DNA from: Betaproteobacteria bacterium
GTDB lineage: Bacteria; Pseudomonadota; Gammaproteobacteria; Burkholderiales; CAIKXV01
DNA length: 64,000 nt
NCBI GenBank assembly: GCA_021298815.1
Contig: JAJTHE010000008.1
Coordinates: forward strand, 16,105 to 80,104
Direction of reading: 5' to 3'
Both the position numbers and the translations under genes were made by a program. Below, in pieces: positions 35,377-44,207 of the stretch (position 1 is its first letter; every line of letters starts with the position of its first letter). Below the pieces are notes generated by a model. It saw only the letters and a program-made list of their open reading frames with translations. It was not told the DNA's origin and did no database searches.

Positions 35377-36399
35377 ATGACCAGCCCGAACCGCGTCCAT
35401 CCTTGCCTGCGTCCGGCCACGCGTCCCGCCGCCGCCCTTACGGTGGTAGCAGCCGCGATCGCGATGCTCGTCCCGGACGCCGCGCACGCGCAGCCGTTCC
35501 CGCAACCGGGCAAGGCGATCCGCCTGCTGGTGGGCTTCCCGCCGGGCGGGTCGACCGACCTGCTTGCGCGCAGCGTCGGTAACAAGCTCGGGGAACAGCT
35601 GGGCGTGCAGGTGGTCGTGGACAACCGGGCTGGTGCTGCGGGCAACGTCGCCGCCGAGCTCGCGGCGCGCGGCAATCCGGATGGCTACACGCTGCTGATG
35701 GCGACGGTCAGCAGCCATGCGATCAACCCGGCCCTGTACCGCAGCATCCCCTACGATCCGATCGGCGACTATGCGCCGGTCAGCCTGGTCGCGTCCTATC
35801 CGCTGATCCTGGCGGTGAACCCGTCGCTCGGCGTGAAGACGGTGGCCGACCTCGTGGCGCTGGCACGGCAGAAGCCCGGCACGCTGAATTTCTCGTCGTC
35901 CGGCAACGGCTCGCCGGGCCACCTGTCGGGCGAACTGTTCAAGATGCTGGCGAAGGTCGACATGACCCACGTCCCGTACAAGGGCGGCGCACCGGCGACC
36001 GCGGCCGTGCTGGCGAACGAGGCACAGCTCATCTTCGCGACGCTGCCGGGCGCGATCGGATTCATCAAGTCGGGCAAGCTGGTCGGCCCCGCGGTGACCA
36101 CCGCGAAGCGTTCCGGTGCGCTGCCCGACGTGCCCACGGTCGCGGAGGCCGGCGTGCCCGGCTTCGCGACCAGTTCGTGGGCCGGCCTCGTCGCCCCGGC
36201 ACGCACGCCGCGCGCCATCACGGGTGCACTGCGCGAGGCTGTGGTGAAGTCGCTGGCCGCACCCGACCTGCGCGAGCGGCTCGCCCGCGACGGCGCCGAC
36301 CCGGTGGGCAGCACGCCGGAGGAGTTCGCGGCCTACATCAAGTCCGAACTCGCGCAATGGCGCAAGGTGGTGCAGCAGGCGAAGGCGCAGATCGACTAG
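35377..36399 (+). CDS. Bug-family substrate-binding protein, linked to phnA
   Basis: 340 aa. Signal peptide to about residue 38 (AAHAQPF). Landmarks: VGFPPGGSTDLLARS, VDNRAGAAG, NPDGYTLL, HVPYKGGAPA, LPDVPTVAEAGVPGF. ATG behind AGGAGGAA, in an apparent operon with phnA. Phosphonoacetate is a carboxylate of a size these receptors accept, so it is a plausible ligand. The 3' end overlaps the convergent PAP2-like gene by 4 bp. Confidence 0.92.
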   Translation: MTSPNRVHPCLRPATRPAAALTVVAAAIAMLVPDAAHAQPFPQPGKAIRLLVGFPPGGSTDLLARSVGNKLGEQLGVQVVVDNRAGAAGNVAAELAARGNPDGYTLLMATVSSHAINPALYRSIPYDPIGDYAPVSLVASYPLILAVNPSLGVKTVADLVALARQKPGTLNFSSSGNGSPGHLSGELFKMLAKVDMTHVPYKGGAPATAAVLANEAQLIFATLPGAIGFIKSGKLVGPAVTTAKRSGALPDVPTVAEAGVPGFATSSWAGLVAPARTPRAITGALREAVVKSLAAPDLRERLARDGADPVGSTPEEFAAYIKSELAQWRKVVQQAKAQID

Positions 36400-37070
36400 G
36401 TCGCTGTTCCGGTGTCCGGCATGGCGCGGCCGGGAGGCATTGCGCGTCCGGCCAGCCACCATGCGGCCAGCGCCAGCGCGGCACCGGCGGGCAGGTCGAT
36501 CGCGTAATGCTGCTTGAAGGTCAGCGTGCTCGCGATGCTCGCCAGCGCAACCGCGTGGCAGGCGACCTTGCCGGGCGTGCGTCCCGCGCCGACCAGCAGC
36601 ATGCAGAACAGGCAACTCGTCACATGCAGGCTGGGAAGGCAGTTGACGGGTGCGTCGATCGCGCGCACCCAGCCGGCCACTGCCGCGGTAAGGGCATCGG
36701 GCGGCCATGCGGCGGCGAACGCCTCGCGCGGATAGCGCAGCGGCCAGGCGACGAACAGCAGCGCGGCGACGGCCTGGGCGAGCAGCACGGCGTACAGGAA
36801 GCGGGTGCAACGCACGAGGTCGCGGCAGGACGCATAGGAGGCCACCAGCAGCGGGTACTGGGCGAGGTAGGGCCAGACCGTCTGCGGGATCCACGGGATG
36901 CGTCGTTCCCAGTCGAACAGGGCGATCACCTGTGCATGCCCGGCGGCGATCCGGCCCGGCAGGATGTACAGCGCCGCGCAGGCCAGCGCGACCAGCAGCG
37001 CGGCGGCGTACTTGCCGGTGCGGGTGCGCAGCAGCGGAAGGCCGGCGGCCGTGCGCGCGCGTTCAGGCAT
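36396..37070 (-). CDS. PAP2-superfamily membrane phosphatase/transferase
   Basis: 224 aa with about five or six membrane helices. The PAP2 core is in the C-terminal half: NCLPSLHVTS (motif 2 His) and FKQHYAIDLPAG (motif 3 His-Asp). Canonical motif 1 (KxxxxxxRP) is not evident, as in the PAP2_3/inositolphosphotransferase-like branch that moves phospho-headgroups between lipids. It overlaps the LpxO-like gene by 8 bp, so it belongs to the minus-strand arm of the lipid cluster. Inferred role: removing or exchanging a lipid headgroup. Confidence 0.85.
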   Translation of the reverse strand: MPERARTAAGLPLLRTRTGKYAAALLVALACAALYILPGRIAAGHAQVIALFDWERRIPWIPQTVWPYLAQYPLLVASYASCRDLVRCTRFLYAVLLAQAVAALLFVAWPLRYPREAFAAAWPPDALTAAVAGWVRAIDAPVNCLPSLHVTSCLFCMLLVGAGRTPGKVACHAVALASIASTLTFKQHYAIDLPAGAALALAAWWLAGRAMPPGRAMPDTGTAT

Positions 37071-37806
37071 CGGCGACGATCCCGTGCCGGCGGTACCAGT
37101 CGGCGAACACGCGCTGCGCCCGGCGCCCGAACGGACTGCGCCGCAGCAGCCAGAGCAGCGTCCGGTTCAGGCCGTCCGCGAAAGGGTGCATCGGCCGCAG
37201 GATGTCCATGAACAGCACGCAGCGCCGCTGCGCCGACTCGTTCGCGGCGCTGTGCACGCGCGTGTCGTCGAACACGATCGTGCGCCCGTGCTGCCAGTGC
37301 ATGCGGATGCCGTCGACCTCGATCCAGCAGGCTTCGCGCTCCGTCGGCAACTCCAGCGCGACCTGCACGCGTAGCAGGCCCTTGTAGGGACCGCGATGCG
37401 GCGCCAGCCGCTTGCCCGGTTCCAGGATGGAGAACATCGCCGTCTGCATGCCGGGCACCGCGCGCACGGCAGCCGCGGTGCGCGGGCACAGCGCGGCGTT
37501 GCGTGGCGCCTCGATGCCGTAGGCATGCAGCACGAAGGTGCGCCAGCGGTCGTCTGAGGTGATCGGCAACTGTTCGGGCGAGATCTCGTGGAACGGCGGG
37601 ATCGGTTCGCCGCCGTCGACCAGCCGGCGGTACTCGGCCACCATGTCGGGGACCGCGGCCTCGAGCGCCGGCACCCAGGCGAACAGGCGCGGGTCGTGCA
37701 CCGGGGGGTCGCCCAGCAGCGATGCATGGGCGAGGTAGCGCTCGAACCGGTGCAGCAGGCGGAACGACAGCGGTACGGCATCCACGGTGCGCGGCAGTCC
37801 GGTCAT
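37063..37806 (-). CDS. Aspartyl/asparaginyl beta-hydroxylase family (LpxO/OlsC-like)
   Basis: 247 aa Fe(II)/2-oxoglutarate oxygenase. The motif HRGPYKGLLRVQVAL gives the first His ligand and RTIVFDDTRVHSAANES the second His and the 2OG-binding region. Relatives LpxO and OlsC hydroxylate the acyl chain of lipid A or ornithine lipid; others act on Asp/Asn side chains. It overlaps both neighbours (8 bp and 4 bp). Context with desaturases and acyltransferase-like genes suggests hydroxylation of an acyl chain or the amino-acid part of the cluster product. Confidence 0.88.
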   Translation of the reverse strand: MTGLPRTVDAVPLSFRLLHRFERYLAHASLLGDPPVHDPRLFAWVPALEAAVPDMVAEYRRLVDGGEPIPPFHEISPEQLPITSDDRWRTFVLHAYGIEAPRNAALCPRTAAAVRAVPGMQTAMFSILEPGKRLAPHRGPYKGLLRVQVALELPTEREACWIEVDGIRMHWQHGRTIVFDDTRVHSAANESAQRRCVLFMDILRPMHPFADGLNRTLLWLLRRSPFGRRAQRVFADWYRRHGIVADA

Positions 37807-38687
37807 CGGCTGGCGAGGACTGCCTGCAGCAGGGCCGGCCAGAAGCGGTCGTGCGCGAAACCGAGGCCGCCGATGGAGGGCTGCGAATGGTCGATGCCGT
37901 CGAGCTGCAGCATCGCATGGCCGGGCCAGCACTGGTCGCGGGTGAAGAATACGCCGTCGTGCGGCTGTCCGGGTTCGATGCGGTCGAGGCGGCCGAAGCG
38001 CAGTTCCAGCGACAGCGATGGCTGCCGCGCGCACGAGGCGACCATCAGGCAGCGAAAGGGCAGGCCGGATCGGTCGAGCAGCGCCGCGAGCGGGGCGATC
38101 ACCGGGCCGTCCAGTTCGCGGCAGGCGCTGCGCGCGCCGGCCAGCGTGAGCAGCGCGGCTTCGGCCGGCTCGCGCAGGCGGTCGCCGCGGCGCAGACTGT
38201 CCCGGTGCCGTCCGTGGAACATGCTTTCGAGGCAGGGCGCGCCCGCGCGCGGTACCTGCACGCCGACGCAGGCGAGCGTCGCCTGCGCCAGGCGGGGTTC
38301 GCCGGCCAGTGCGAGCAGGATTTCCAGGCCCCCCTTGCTGTGCGCGAGGAACAGCGGGCGCCGCCCGGCGTCGACCAGCGCCGCGACCTGGCGCACCAGC
38401 AATCGTCGGTTGTGTTCGATCGTGCCCGCCGGATCGGTGCGTGCGATGGTCGCCTGCCAGCCTGCCGAGCGCAGTCGCGCGAGCGGCGCGCGGAAGTGCC
38501 CGGGGATCCACGCGCCGAACAGGCCGCGCACCATCACCACGGTACAGTCGGTCACCGCAGCGGCCAGAGTCGGGCCGTCCTCCCGCCCGGTGAAGACGCG
38601 GTCGAAGATGTCCCGTTCCGGCGCGGGGCCGGTGGTCGCGGCGGCGTCGGGGATCAACGCGGCAGCGCCGCCGCTGCCATGCGGCAC
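37803..38687 (-). CDS. Alpha/beta-hydrolase (lipase/thioesterase-like)
   Basis: 294 aa. Nucleophile elbow LFLAHSKGGLEILLAL with the GHSxG variant AHSKG; MVRGLFGAW near the N-terminus could form the oxyanion region; the C-terminal GIDHSQ provides a candidate His. The start is GTG (no in-frame ATG nearby). Its stop overlaps the LpxO-like start by 4 bp (ATGA). It diverges from the desaturase operon with only 56 bp between starts, so the two arms share a promoter region. Confidence 0.8.
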   Translation of the reverse strand: MPHGSGGAAALIPDAAATTGPAPERDIFDRVFTGREDGPTLAAAVTDCTVVMVRGLFGAWIPGHFRAPLARLRSAGWQATIARTDPAGTIEHNRRLLVRQVAALVDAGRRPLFLAHSKGGLEILLALAGEPRLAQATLACVGVQVPRAGAPCLESMFHGRHRDSLRRGDRLREPAEAALLTLAGARSACRELDGPVIAPLAALLDRSGLPFRCLMVASCARQPSLSLELRFGRLDRIEPGQPHDGVFFTRDQCWPGHAMLQLDGIDHSQPSIGGLGFAHDRFWPALLQAVLASR

Positions 38688-38743
38688 GATACTGCGACTA
38701 GAATCACCGTGATCGCGCCCTCGCGAAGCCAGGCTCCCGCCGA

Positions 38744-39694
38744 ATGCCCCAGACCCGTCTTCCCCAGAATGGCCCCCCCGAAGACCGACGTGCGTCGCTC
38801 GATCGGCAGAACGTCGGCGTGCTGGTGCTGCAGCTGCTCGGCTGGGGCGTGATGATCGAGGCGCTGCACCGGGACATCTTGTTCGGGTGGAAGGCCGCCA
38901 TCGTCGTGCTGTTCTGCCTGATGATGCAGGGCGTGTTCTCGATGATGCATGAATGCTGCCATCGCAACGGCCATCGGCAACGGCGCCTGAACTGGGCGAT
39001 GGGCGCGCTGGCTTCCACCCTGTTCGGCAGTTCGTACACGCTCATCCGGGTGAATCACGAGGGGCATCACCAGCGCAACCGTTCGCATGCGGAACTGGCC
39101 GAGTTCATCATGCCCGGCGAGCGGCCCGCGTTCAAGATCGGACTGTACTACTTCGCGATCCTCGGCGGCATCTGGATCGGCAGCTTCGTCGCGACCCTGC
39201 TGCTGCCGTTCGTGCCCTACCAGCATGCGAAGTCGCTGGCGCTGCGCATGACCACCATGGACGGCTACAGCCGCTCGTTCGCCGAGTTCGACGCCGACGA
39301 CTGGGCGCTGCTGCGGCTGGAGGCCGTGCTCGCGGTCGCCTGGTGGTCCGGCTGCATCTGGCTGTTCGGCTGGAGCTGGCAGGTGCTGCTCGTGGTCTAC
39401 GCGTGCTATGCGTTCTCGTATTCGTCGCTGCAGTGGGTCTACCACATGCGCACGCCGCTCGACCGCATCGAAGGCGCCTACGACCTGCGCCTGCCGACGC
39501 CGGTGCGCTGGCTGTTCCTCAACTTCAACTACAACCTGTCGCACCATCGCCATCCGCGCGCGCCCTGGCAGGACCTGCATGCGCGCGTCGACCGGCGCGA
39601 GACCCAGCCGCTGTGGTACCGGTACCTGTCGGTGTTCCGGCCGCCGGAACCGTATCCGGACGATCCGTCGCGGCTGGCCAAGCAGTATTTCTGA
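38744..39694 (+). CDS. Membrane fatty acid desaturase/hydroxylase-like di-iron enzyme (first of two)
   Basis: 316 aa. Three His boxes: HECCH (about 68-72), HEGHH (about 105-109) and LSHHRHP (about 265-271). Four membrane helices lie between them. This superfamily introduces double bonds or hydroxyls into acyl chains using O2. First gene of a six-gene operon; its TGA overlaps the next ATG by one base. Confidence 0.88.
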   Translation: MPQTRLPQNGPPEDRRASLDRQNVGVLVLQLLGWGVMIEALHRDILFGWKAAIVVLFCLMMQGVFSMMHECCHRNGHRQRRLNWAMGALASTLFGSSYTLIRVNHEGHHQRNRSHAELAEFIMPGERPAFKIGLYYFAILGGIWIGSFVATLLLPFVPYQHAKSLALRMTTMDGYSRSFAEFDADDWALLRLEAVLAVAWWSGCIWLFGWSWQVLLVVYACYAFSYSSLQWVYHMRTPLDRIEGAYDLRLPTPVRWLFLNFNYNLSHHRHPRAPWQDLHARVDRRETQPLWYRYLSVFRPPEPYPDDPSRLAKQYF

Positions 39695-40743
39695 TGGCCG
39701 CGGGCGGGGACACGGGTGACCGGCTGCTGCGGCACTGGTATGCGTTGTGCCGCAGCCGCGACCTTGGCCATCGTGCGCCGCTGCCGGTGCGCCTGTTCGG
39801 ACGGCGGCTGGTCGCGTTCCGTGGCGAGGGCGGCCGACCGGCCGCGCTGCACGACCGCTGCGTGCATCGGCAGGCGCCGCTGTCGGCGGGACGCGTCTGC
39901 GCAGCGCGGCTGCAGTGCCCGTACCACGGCTGGGCGTACGACGGCAGCGGCCGCGTGGTGCAGGTGCCGGCGCTCGGGCCGGGGCAGGTACCGGAGGGCC
40001 TGCGCGTCGCGTCGCTGCCCTGCGTCGAACAGGACGGCCTGGTGTGGACGTGGCCGGGCGAGGGCGAGCCCGATCGTCCGCCGCCACGGGTGCCGACCTG
40101 CGACGAACCCGGGTGGACGCGGTTCATCATGAAGACCCGGTTCCGCGGCACGGTCGAAGCCTGCCTCGAGAACTTCCTCGACTGTCCGCATGCCACCTTC
40201 GTGCACCGCGGCTGGTTCCGTTCGCCTACCGGCGTGCCGGTGACCGCACGGGTCACGTCGCTGCCCGACGGCGCGCAGGCCGAGTACTTCGGCGAGCCGC
40301 GCCGGCGCAGCGTGATCTGGGCGATGTTCTCGCCCCCGGGCGGCACCATGCAGCATGTCGACCGCTTCATCGCGCCGGCGACCAGCCGTGTCGACTACGT
40401 GTTCCCGAACGGCCTCGCCTACAACATCACGTCCACCTGCAGCCCGGTCGAGGGCGATGCCATCGAGGTGTACACGGTGATGTCGTTCCGCTTCCGCGGA
40501 CTCGGGCCGCTGGTACGCCTGTTCTTCGAGCCGCTGTCGCGCTGGATCATCCGCCAGGACGTGCGCATGCTCGACCGGGTCGCCGACAACCGCGCCGCGG
40601 ACGCGGCCGCCGGCGCGCCGCCCGCGCGCAGCACCGAGGCCGACCTGCTCGGTGAATCGATCTGGCGCTGGCGCGCCGCCCTCGCGCGCGGCGAACCGCC
40701 GCCGGCGGCCGGGGCGGTACGCGACGTGCGGCTGGTGCTGTGA
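39694..40743 (+). CDS. Rieske non-heme iron oxygenase, alpha-subunit type
   Basis: 349 aa. Rieske [2Fe-2S] ligands: CVHRQAPLSAG and CPYHGWAYD. The mononuclear iron site is in LENFLDCPHATFVH (Asp and two His). C-terminal catalytic START-like domain. No beta subunit or reductase gene is adjacent, as in VanA-like and other single-component oxygenases that hydroxylate, demethylate, desaturate or N-oxygenate. Coupled to the desaturase upstream (1-bp overlap) and to the next gene (GTGA overlap). Substrate unknown. Confidence 0.9.
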   Translation: MAAGGDTGDRLLRHWYALCRSRDLGHRAPLPVRLFGRRLVAFRGEGGRPAALHDRCVHRQAPLSAGRVCAARLQCPYHGWAYDGSGRVVQVPALGPGQVPEGLRVASLPCVEQDGLVWTWPGEGEPDRPPPRVPTCDEPGWTRFIMKTRFRGTVEACLENFLDCPHATFVHRGWFRSPTGVPVTARVTSLPDGAQAEYFGEPRRRSVIWAMFSPPGGTMQHVDRFIAPATSRVDYVFPNGLAYNITSTCSPVEGDAIEVYTVMSFRFRGLGPLVRLFFEPLSRWIIRQDVRMLDRVADNRAADAAAGAPPARSTEADLLGESIWRWRAALARGEPPPAAGAVRDVRLVL

Positions 40744-41465
40744 CGACGCTCGCGGCGCGGGTGGTGCGCGTGCCGGCGCTGGACCCGGCACTGGTCGATC
40801 CCATGTACCGGCTGTACGCGGCCCACTACGATGCCTGCGACCCGGTGCGCTTCCGCAGCGACCTCGCCGGCAAGGACCATGTGATCCTGCTGGAGGACGA
40901 CGGACGGCTGTGCGGCTTCTCGACCGCGGTCGACCATCCGTTCGAATGGAAGGGCACGCGGCTGCGGGTGCTGTTCTCCGGCGACACCATCATCGATCGC
41001 AGTGCCTGGGGACAGCAGGCACTGAGCCGTGCGTTCGCCCGGCTCGCCGGCGCACTGCATGCGCGCGAGCCCGCGGTGCCGCTGTACTGGCTGCTGATCT
41101 CCAAGGGCCACCGCACCTATCGCTACCTCAGCGTGTTCGCGCGCCGGTTCTTCCCGCATCCGTCCGGCGACGACGAGGACCTGCTGCCGCTCGCCGGCGC
41201 GATCGCGGCGGCACGCTTCGGGGCGGACTTCGATCCGGCGCGCGGCGTGGTGGCCTTCCCGCGCTCGCTCGGGCAACTCAAGCCCGAGCTCGCCGACGTG
41301 CCGTCGCGGCTGTCCAGGCGGCCGGAGGTCGCGTTCTTCCTGCAGCGCAACCCGGGCTATCGCAGCGGCGACGAGCTGGTCTGCCTGACCCGGCTCGACC
41401 CGGACAACCTGCGCGCGCTGGTGCGCGCCGCCTTCCTGGCGGGCATGGCCGATGGGCTGGACTGA
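40740..41465 (+). CDS. Unrecognised cytoplasmic protein, possibly GNAT-fold
   Basis: 241 aa, no signal peptide or membrane helix. DHVILLEDDGRLCGFSTAVD followed by LRVLFSGDTIID resembles beta-strands 2-4 of an N-acetyltransferase fold; WGQQALSRAF could be the cofactor helix. I cannot assign a function. The start is GTG overlapping the Rieske stop by 4 bp; the 3' end overlaps the GH3 start by 14 bp. The tight fit implies it works on the same substrate as its neighbours. Confidence 0.8.
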   Translation: MTTLAARVVRVPALDPALVDPMYRLYAAHYDACDPVRFRSDLAGKDHVILLEDDGRLCGFSTAVDHPFEWKGTRLRVLFSGDTIIDRSAWGQQALSRAFARLAGALHAREPAVPLYWLLISKGHRTYRYLSVFARRFFPHPSGDDEDLLPLAGAIAAARFGADFDPARGVVAFPRSLGQLKPELADVPSRLSRRPEVAFFLQRNPGYRSGDELVCLTRLDPDNLRALVRAAFLAGMADGLD

Positions 41466-43122
41466 ACTCGCCGCCGCGGTCGCGGGCGCACGCGACCGCT
41501 TCGCGCGGCAGGCGGCCTGTCCGGCGCAGGCGCAGCAGGCGCTGCTGCAGTCCATCCTGTCGCGCCATCGCGGCAGCCGCTTTGCCCTGGACCACGGCTT
41601 CGAGCGCCTGCTCGCGCGCTGCGCGGCACCGGCATCGACGCTGCACGAGGGGCTCGCGGCCTGGCGGGACGCAGTGCCACCGGCCGACCACGCAGGCGTC
41701 GCACCGGCGATCGACGCGATGGCTGCCGGCGCGCAGCGCGTGCTGGTCGACGAGCCGGTGGTCGCGTTCGAGCGCACCGGCGGCAGCACCGGCGGAGCGA
41801 AGCTCGTTCCGCTGACCGCGAGCGGGCTCGACCTGCTCCGGCAGGGACTGTTCGCCTGGATCGACGACCTGTGCCTGCACCGGCCCGGCGCGATGCAGGG
41901 CACGAGCTACTGGTCGATCAGCCCGGCGGCGCGCGCACCGGGCCAGACCGACGGCGGCGTGCCGATCGGGCTCGCCTCGGACGCCGAGTACTTCGGCGAT
42001 GCCGCTGCCGCGATCGGTGCGATGCTGTGCGTGCCGTCAGCGATCGGGTCCGTCGCGGACATCGGCGCATGGCGCAGCGCGACCCTGCGCTGCCTGCTCG
42101 CCGATGCACGGCTGTCGCTGGTGTCGGTATGGAGCCCGACGTTCTGGACCGAACTGTGCCGGCATGCGGTGGAACAGCGCGAACGGCTGGTCGATGCGAT
42201 CGCGCGCGGGGACTGGCCGGTGCCGGCGCCAGGTTCGCCGGCCGATGCCGTCGACGAAGCGTTCGGCGCTGCATTCGGCGATGCGCTGCCCGCGCCGCGC
42301 CCGGACCCGGCGCGCGCGCGGGTGGTCGATGCGGCGCTGCGCGCGCCGCAGCCCGACTGGGCGCGCGTCTGGCCGCGGCTGGCGCTCCTGTCCTGCTGGA
42401 CCCATGGCAGCGCGGCGGCCTGGGTGCCCGGCCTGGCCGCCGCCTTCCCGGGCGTGGAGATCCAGGGCAAGGGGCTGCTGGCGACCGAAGCGATCGTGTC
42501 GGTGCCGCTGTGCGACGGCGGCGATCCGGTCGCGGCGGTCGGCTCGACGGTGATCGAGTTCGAGGACGACGCAGGCCGCTGCTTCAACTGCCACGAGGTG
42601 GCGCAGGGCGGCGAGTACGCCGTGCTGGTCACCACCTCCGCCGGGCTGTACCGCTACCGGCTCGGCGACCGGGTGCAGGTCACCGGCCACTGGCAGCACG
42701 CGCCGCGGCTGCGCCTGCTCGGCCGCGGTGCGGCGTCGAGCGACCTGTGCGGCGAGAAGCTCGACGAAGCCTTCGTGCTCGGCTGTGCCCGGGCGCTGCC
42801 GGTCGGGGCGATGCGCCTGGTGCCGGTGCGCTACCCGGCGCGGCACTACCGGCTGGTGCTCGATGCCGCCGAGTGCGGCGAGGCCGAGGCGGGGCGCATC
42901 GCGCAGCGGCTGGATGAACGGCTGTCGGTGAACCCGCAGTATGCGTATGCGCGCCGGATCGGCCAGCTCGGTGCGATCGTCGCCTGCCGTGTCGACCGGC
43001 TCGCCGCGCGCCTGCAGGCGCTGGCACTGATGAACGGACAGCGGCTCGGCGATGCCAAGCCCGGCGCGCTCGGACGCATCGACGAACCCGACCTGCAGGC
43101 GGTCGAACGGGTGGCGCCATGA
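41452..43122 (+). CDS. GH3-family acyl-acid amido synthetase-like protein
   Basis: 556 aa ANL-type adenylating enzyme of the GH3 family, first known from plants, where members conjugate carboxylic acids (jasmonate, auxin) to amino acids. Motifs: ATP loop VVAFERTGGSTGGAKLVPL (about 100-118), GKGLLATEAIVSVPL, GLYRYRLGDRVQVTG and a C-terminal cap with LCGEKLDEAF. The expected chemistry is acyl-adenylate formation then amide bond formation. Within this operon it is the only obvious condensing enzyme. Overlaps both neighbours (14 and 4 bp). Confidence 0.88.
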   Translation: MGWTELAAAVAGARDRFARQAACPAQAQQALLQSILSRHRGSRFALDHGFERLLARCAAPASTLHEGLAAWRDAVPPADHAGVAPAIDAMAAGAQRVLVDEPVVAFERTGGSTGGAKLVPLTASGLDLLRQGLFAWIDDLCLHRPGAMQGTSYWSISPAARAPGQTDGGVPIGLASDAEYFGDAAAAIGAMLCVPSAIGSVADIGAWRSATLRCLLADARLSLVSVWSPTFWTELCRHAVEQRERLVDAIARGDWPVPAPGSPADAVDEAFGAAFGDALPAPRPDPARARVVDAALRAPQPDWARVWPRLALLSCWTHGSAAAWVPGLAAAFPGVEIQGKGLLATEAIVSVPLCDGGDPVAAVGSTVIEFEDDAGRCFNCHEVAQGGEYAVLVTTSAGLYRYRLGDRVQVTGHWQHAPRLRLLGRGAASSDLCGEKLDEAFVLGCARALPVGAMRLVPVRYPARHYRLVLDAAECGEAEAGRIAQRLDERLSVNPQYAYARRIGQLGAIVACRVDRLAARLQALALMNGQRLGDAKPGALGRIDEPDLQAVERVAP

Positions 43123-44207
43123 GCCGTTACCGGTTCGAGCCGGCGGTCGCGGCCGACGATGCCGCGCTGCGCGCGCGCATGGCGGCCGACTGGCTGCGGG
43201 GTTCGCTGTCGGTGAGCTTCCGGCGCGAGCCTTCGTACTTCGCCGGCTGCGTGCTGCAGGGCGAGCAGGTACAGGTGCACAAGTGCGTCGACACCGCCAG
43301 CGGCGAACTGGTCGGCATGGGTGCGCGGCTCGCCACCCGGCTGTGCATCAACGGCGAGTGGCGGCGAGTGGGGCTGCTGTCGGACCTGCGCCTCGCGGCC
43401 CATGCCCGTGGCGGCACGCTGGTCGCGCGCGGCTATCGCGTGCTGCGCACCCTGCACGAGGGCGATCCGGTCGACTTCTACGTCACCGTCATCCTTGACG
43501 GCAACCGGACGGCGATCGGCTCGATTGCCAGCGGCCGGGCAGGGCTGCCGACCTATCGCGATTTCGGCCGGATGCTGAGTCCTGCGATCCCCCTCGACTG
43601 GCCGAAGCCGGCACTGGCGCTGCCGGGCATCTGCTTGCGGCGCGCCGCGACCGGCGAGGAGGGGGCCGTGCTCGAACTGCTTGCCGCGGCCGCGCCACGC
43701 CGGCAGTTCACCCGCGACTGGTCGACGCTGTCGCCCGGACTCTCGATCACCGATTTCTTCGTGGCCGAGCGCGGGAGCCGGCTGGTCGCATGCGTCGCTG
43801 CCTGGGACCAGCATGCCCTGCGCCAGACCTTCATCGAGGCCTATTCGCCGGCCCTGGCGGCCCTGCGGCCCTTCTACAACGCAGCGGCCCGACTGCTGCC
43901 GCTGAAGCCGCTGCCCGCGCCCGGCACACGCATCCCGTACGTGTACCTCGCCGCGGTCGCGGTGCTCGACGACGACCTCGCGCTCTGGCGTGCACTGCTG
44001 CGCCATGCCTACCGAGAGCTGCGGCATGGACCCTGGCACCACGCGATCGTCTCGCTGCACGAGGACGATCCGCTGGCGGCCGCGCTCGCCGACTACCGCG
44101 CGATCCGGGCGGCCGGACGCGTCTACGTGGTCCACTACGGCGACGGCGCGGCGGCGGTGGCCGCGCTCGACCGCCGGATTCCCTGCCTCGACCTCTCGCG
44201 CATATGA
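43119..44207 (+). CDS. GNAT-like acyltransferase-fold protein
   Basis: 362 aa, no signal peptide. N-terminal pattern RFEPAVAADDAALRARMAADW, then GELVGMGARLATRLCINGEWRRVGLLSDLRL and ARGGTLVARGYRVL, consistent with a GNAT core; the second half may be a degenerate repeat. A role in N- or O-acylation is inferred, not shown. ATG overlaps the GH3 stop (ATGA) and its own stop overlaps the next ATG. Confidence 0.72.
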   Translation: MSRYRFEPAVAADDAALRARMAADWLRGSLSVSFRREPSYFAGCVLQGEQVQVHKCVDTASGELVGMGARLATRLCINGEWRRVGLLSDLRLAAHARGGTLVARGYRVLRTLHEGDPVDFYVTVILDGNRTAIGSIASGRAGLPTYRDFGRMLSPAIPLDWPKPALALPGICLRRAATGEEGAVLELLAAAAPRRQFTRDWSTLSPGLSITDFFVAERGSRLVACVAAWDQHALRQTFIEAYSPALAALRPFYNAAARLLPLKPLPAPGTRIPYVYLAAVAVLDDDLALWRALLRHAYRELRHGPWHHAIVSLHEDDPLAAALADYRAIRAAGRVYVVHYGDGAAAVAALDRRIPCLDLSRI

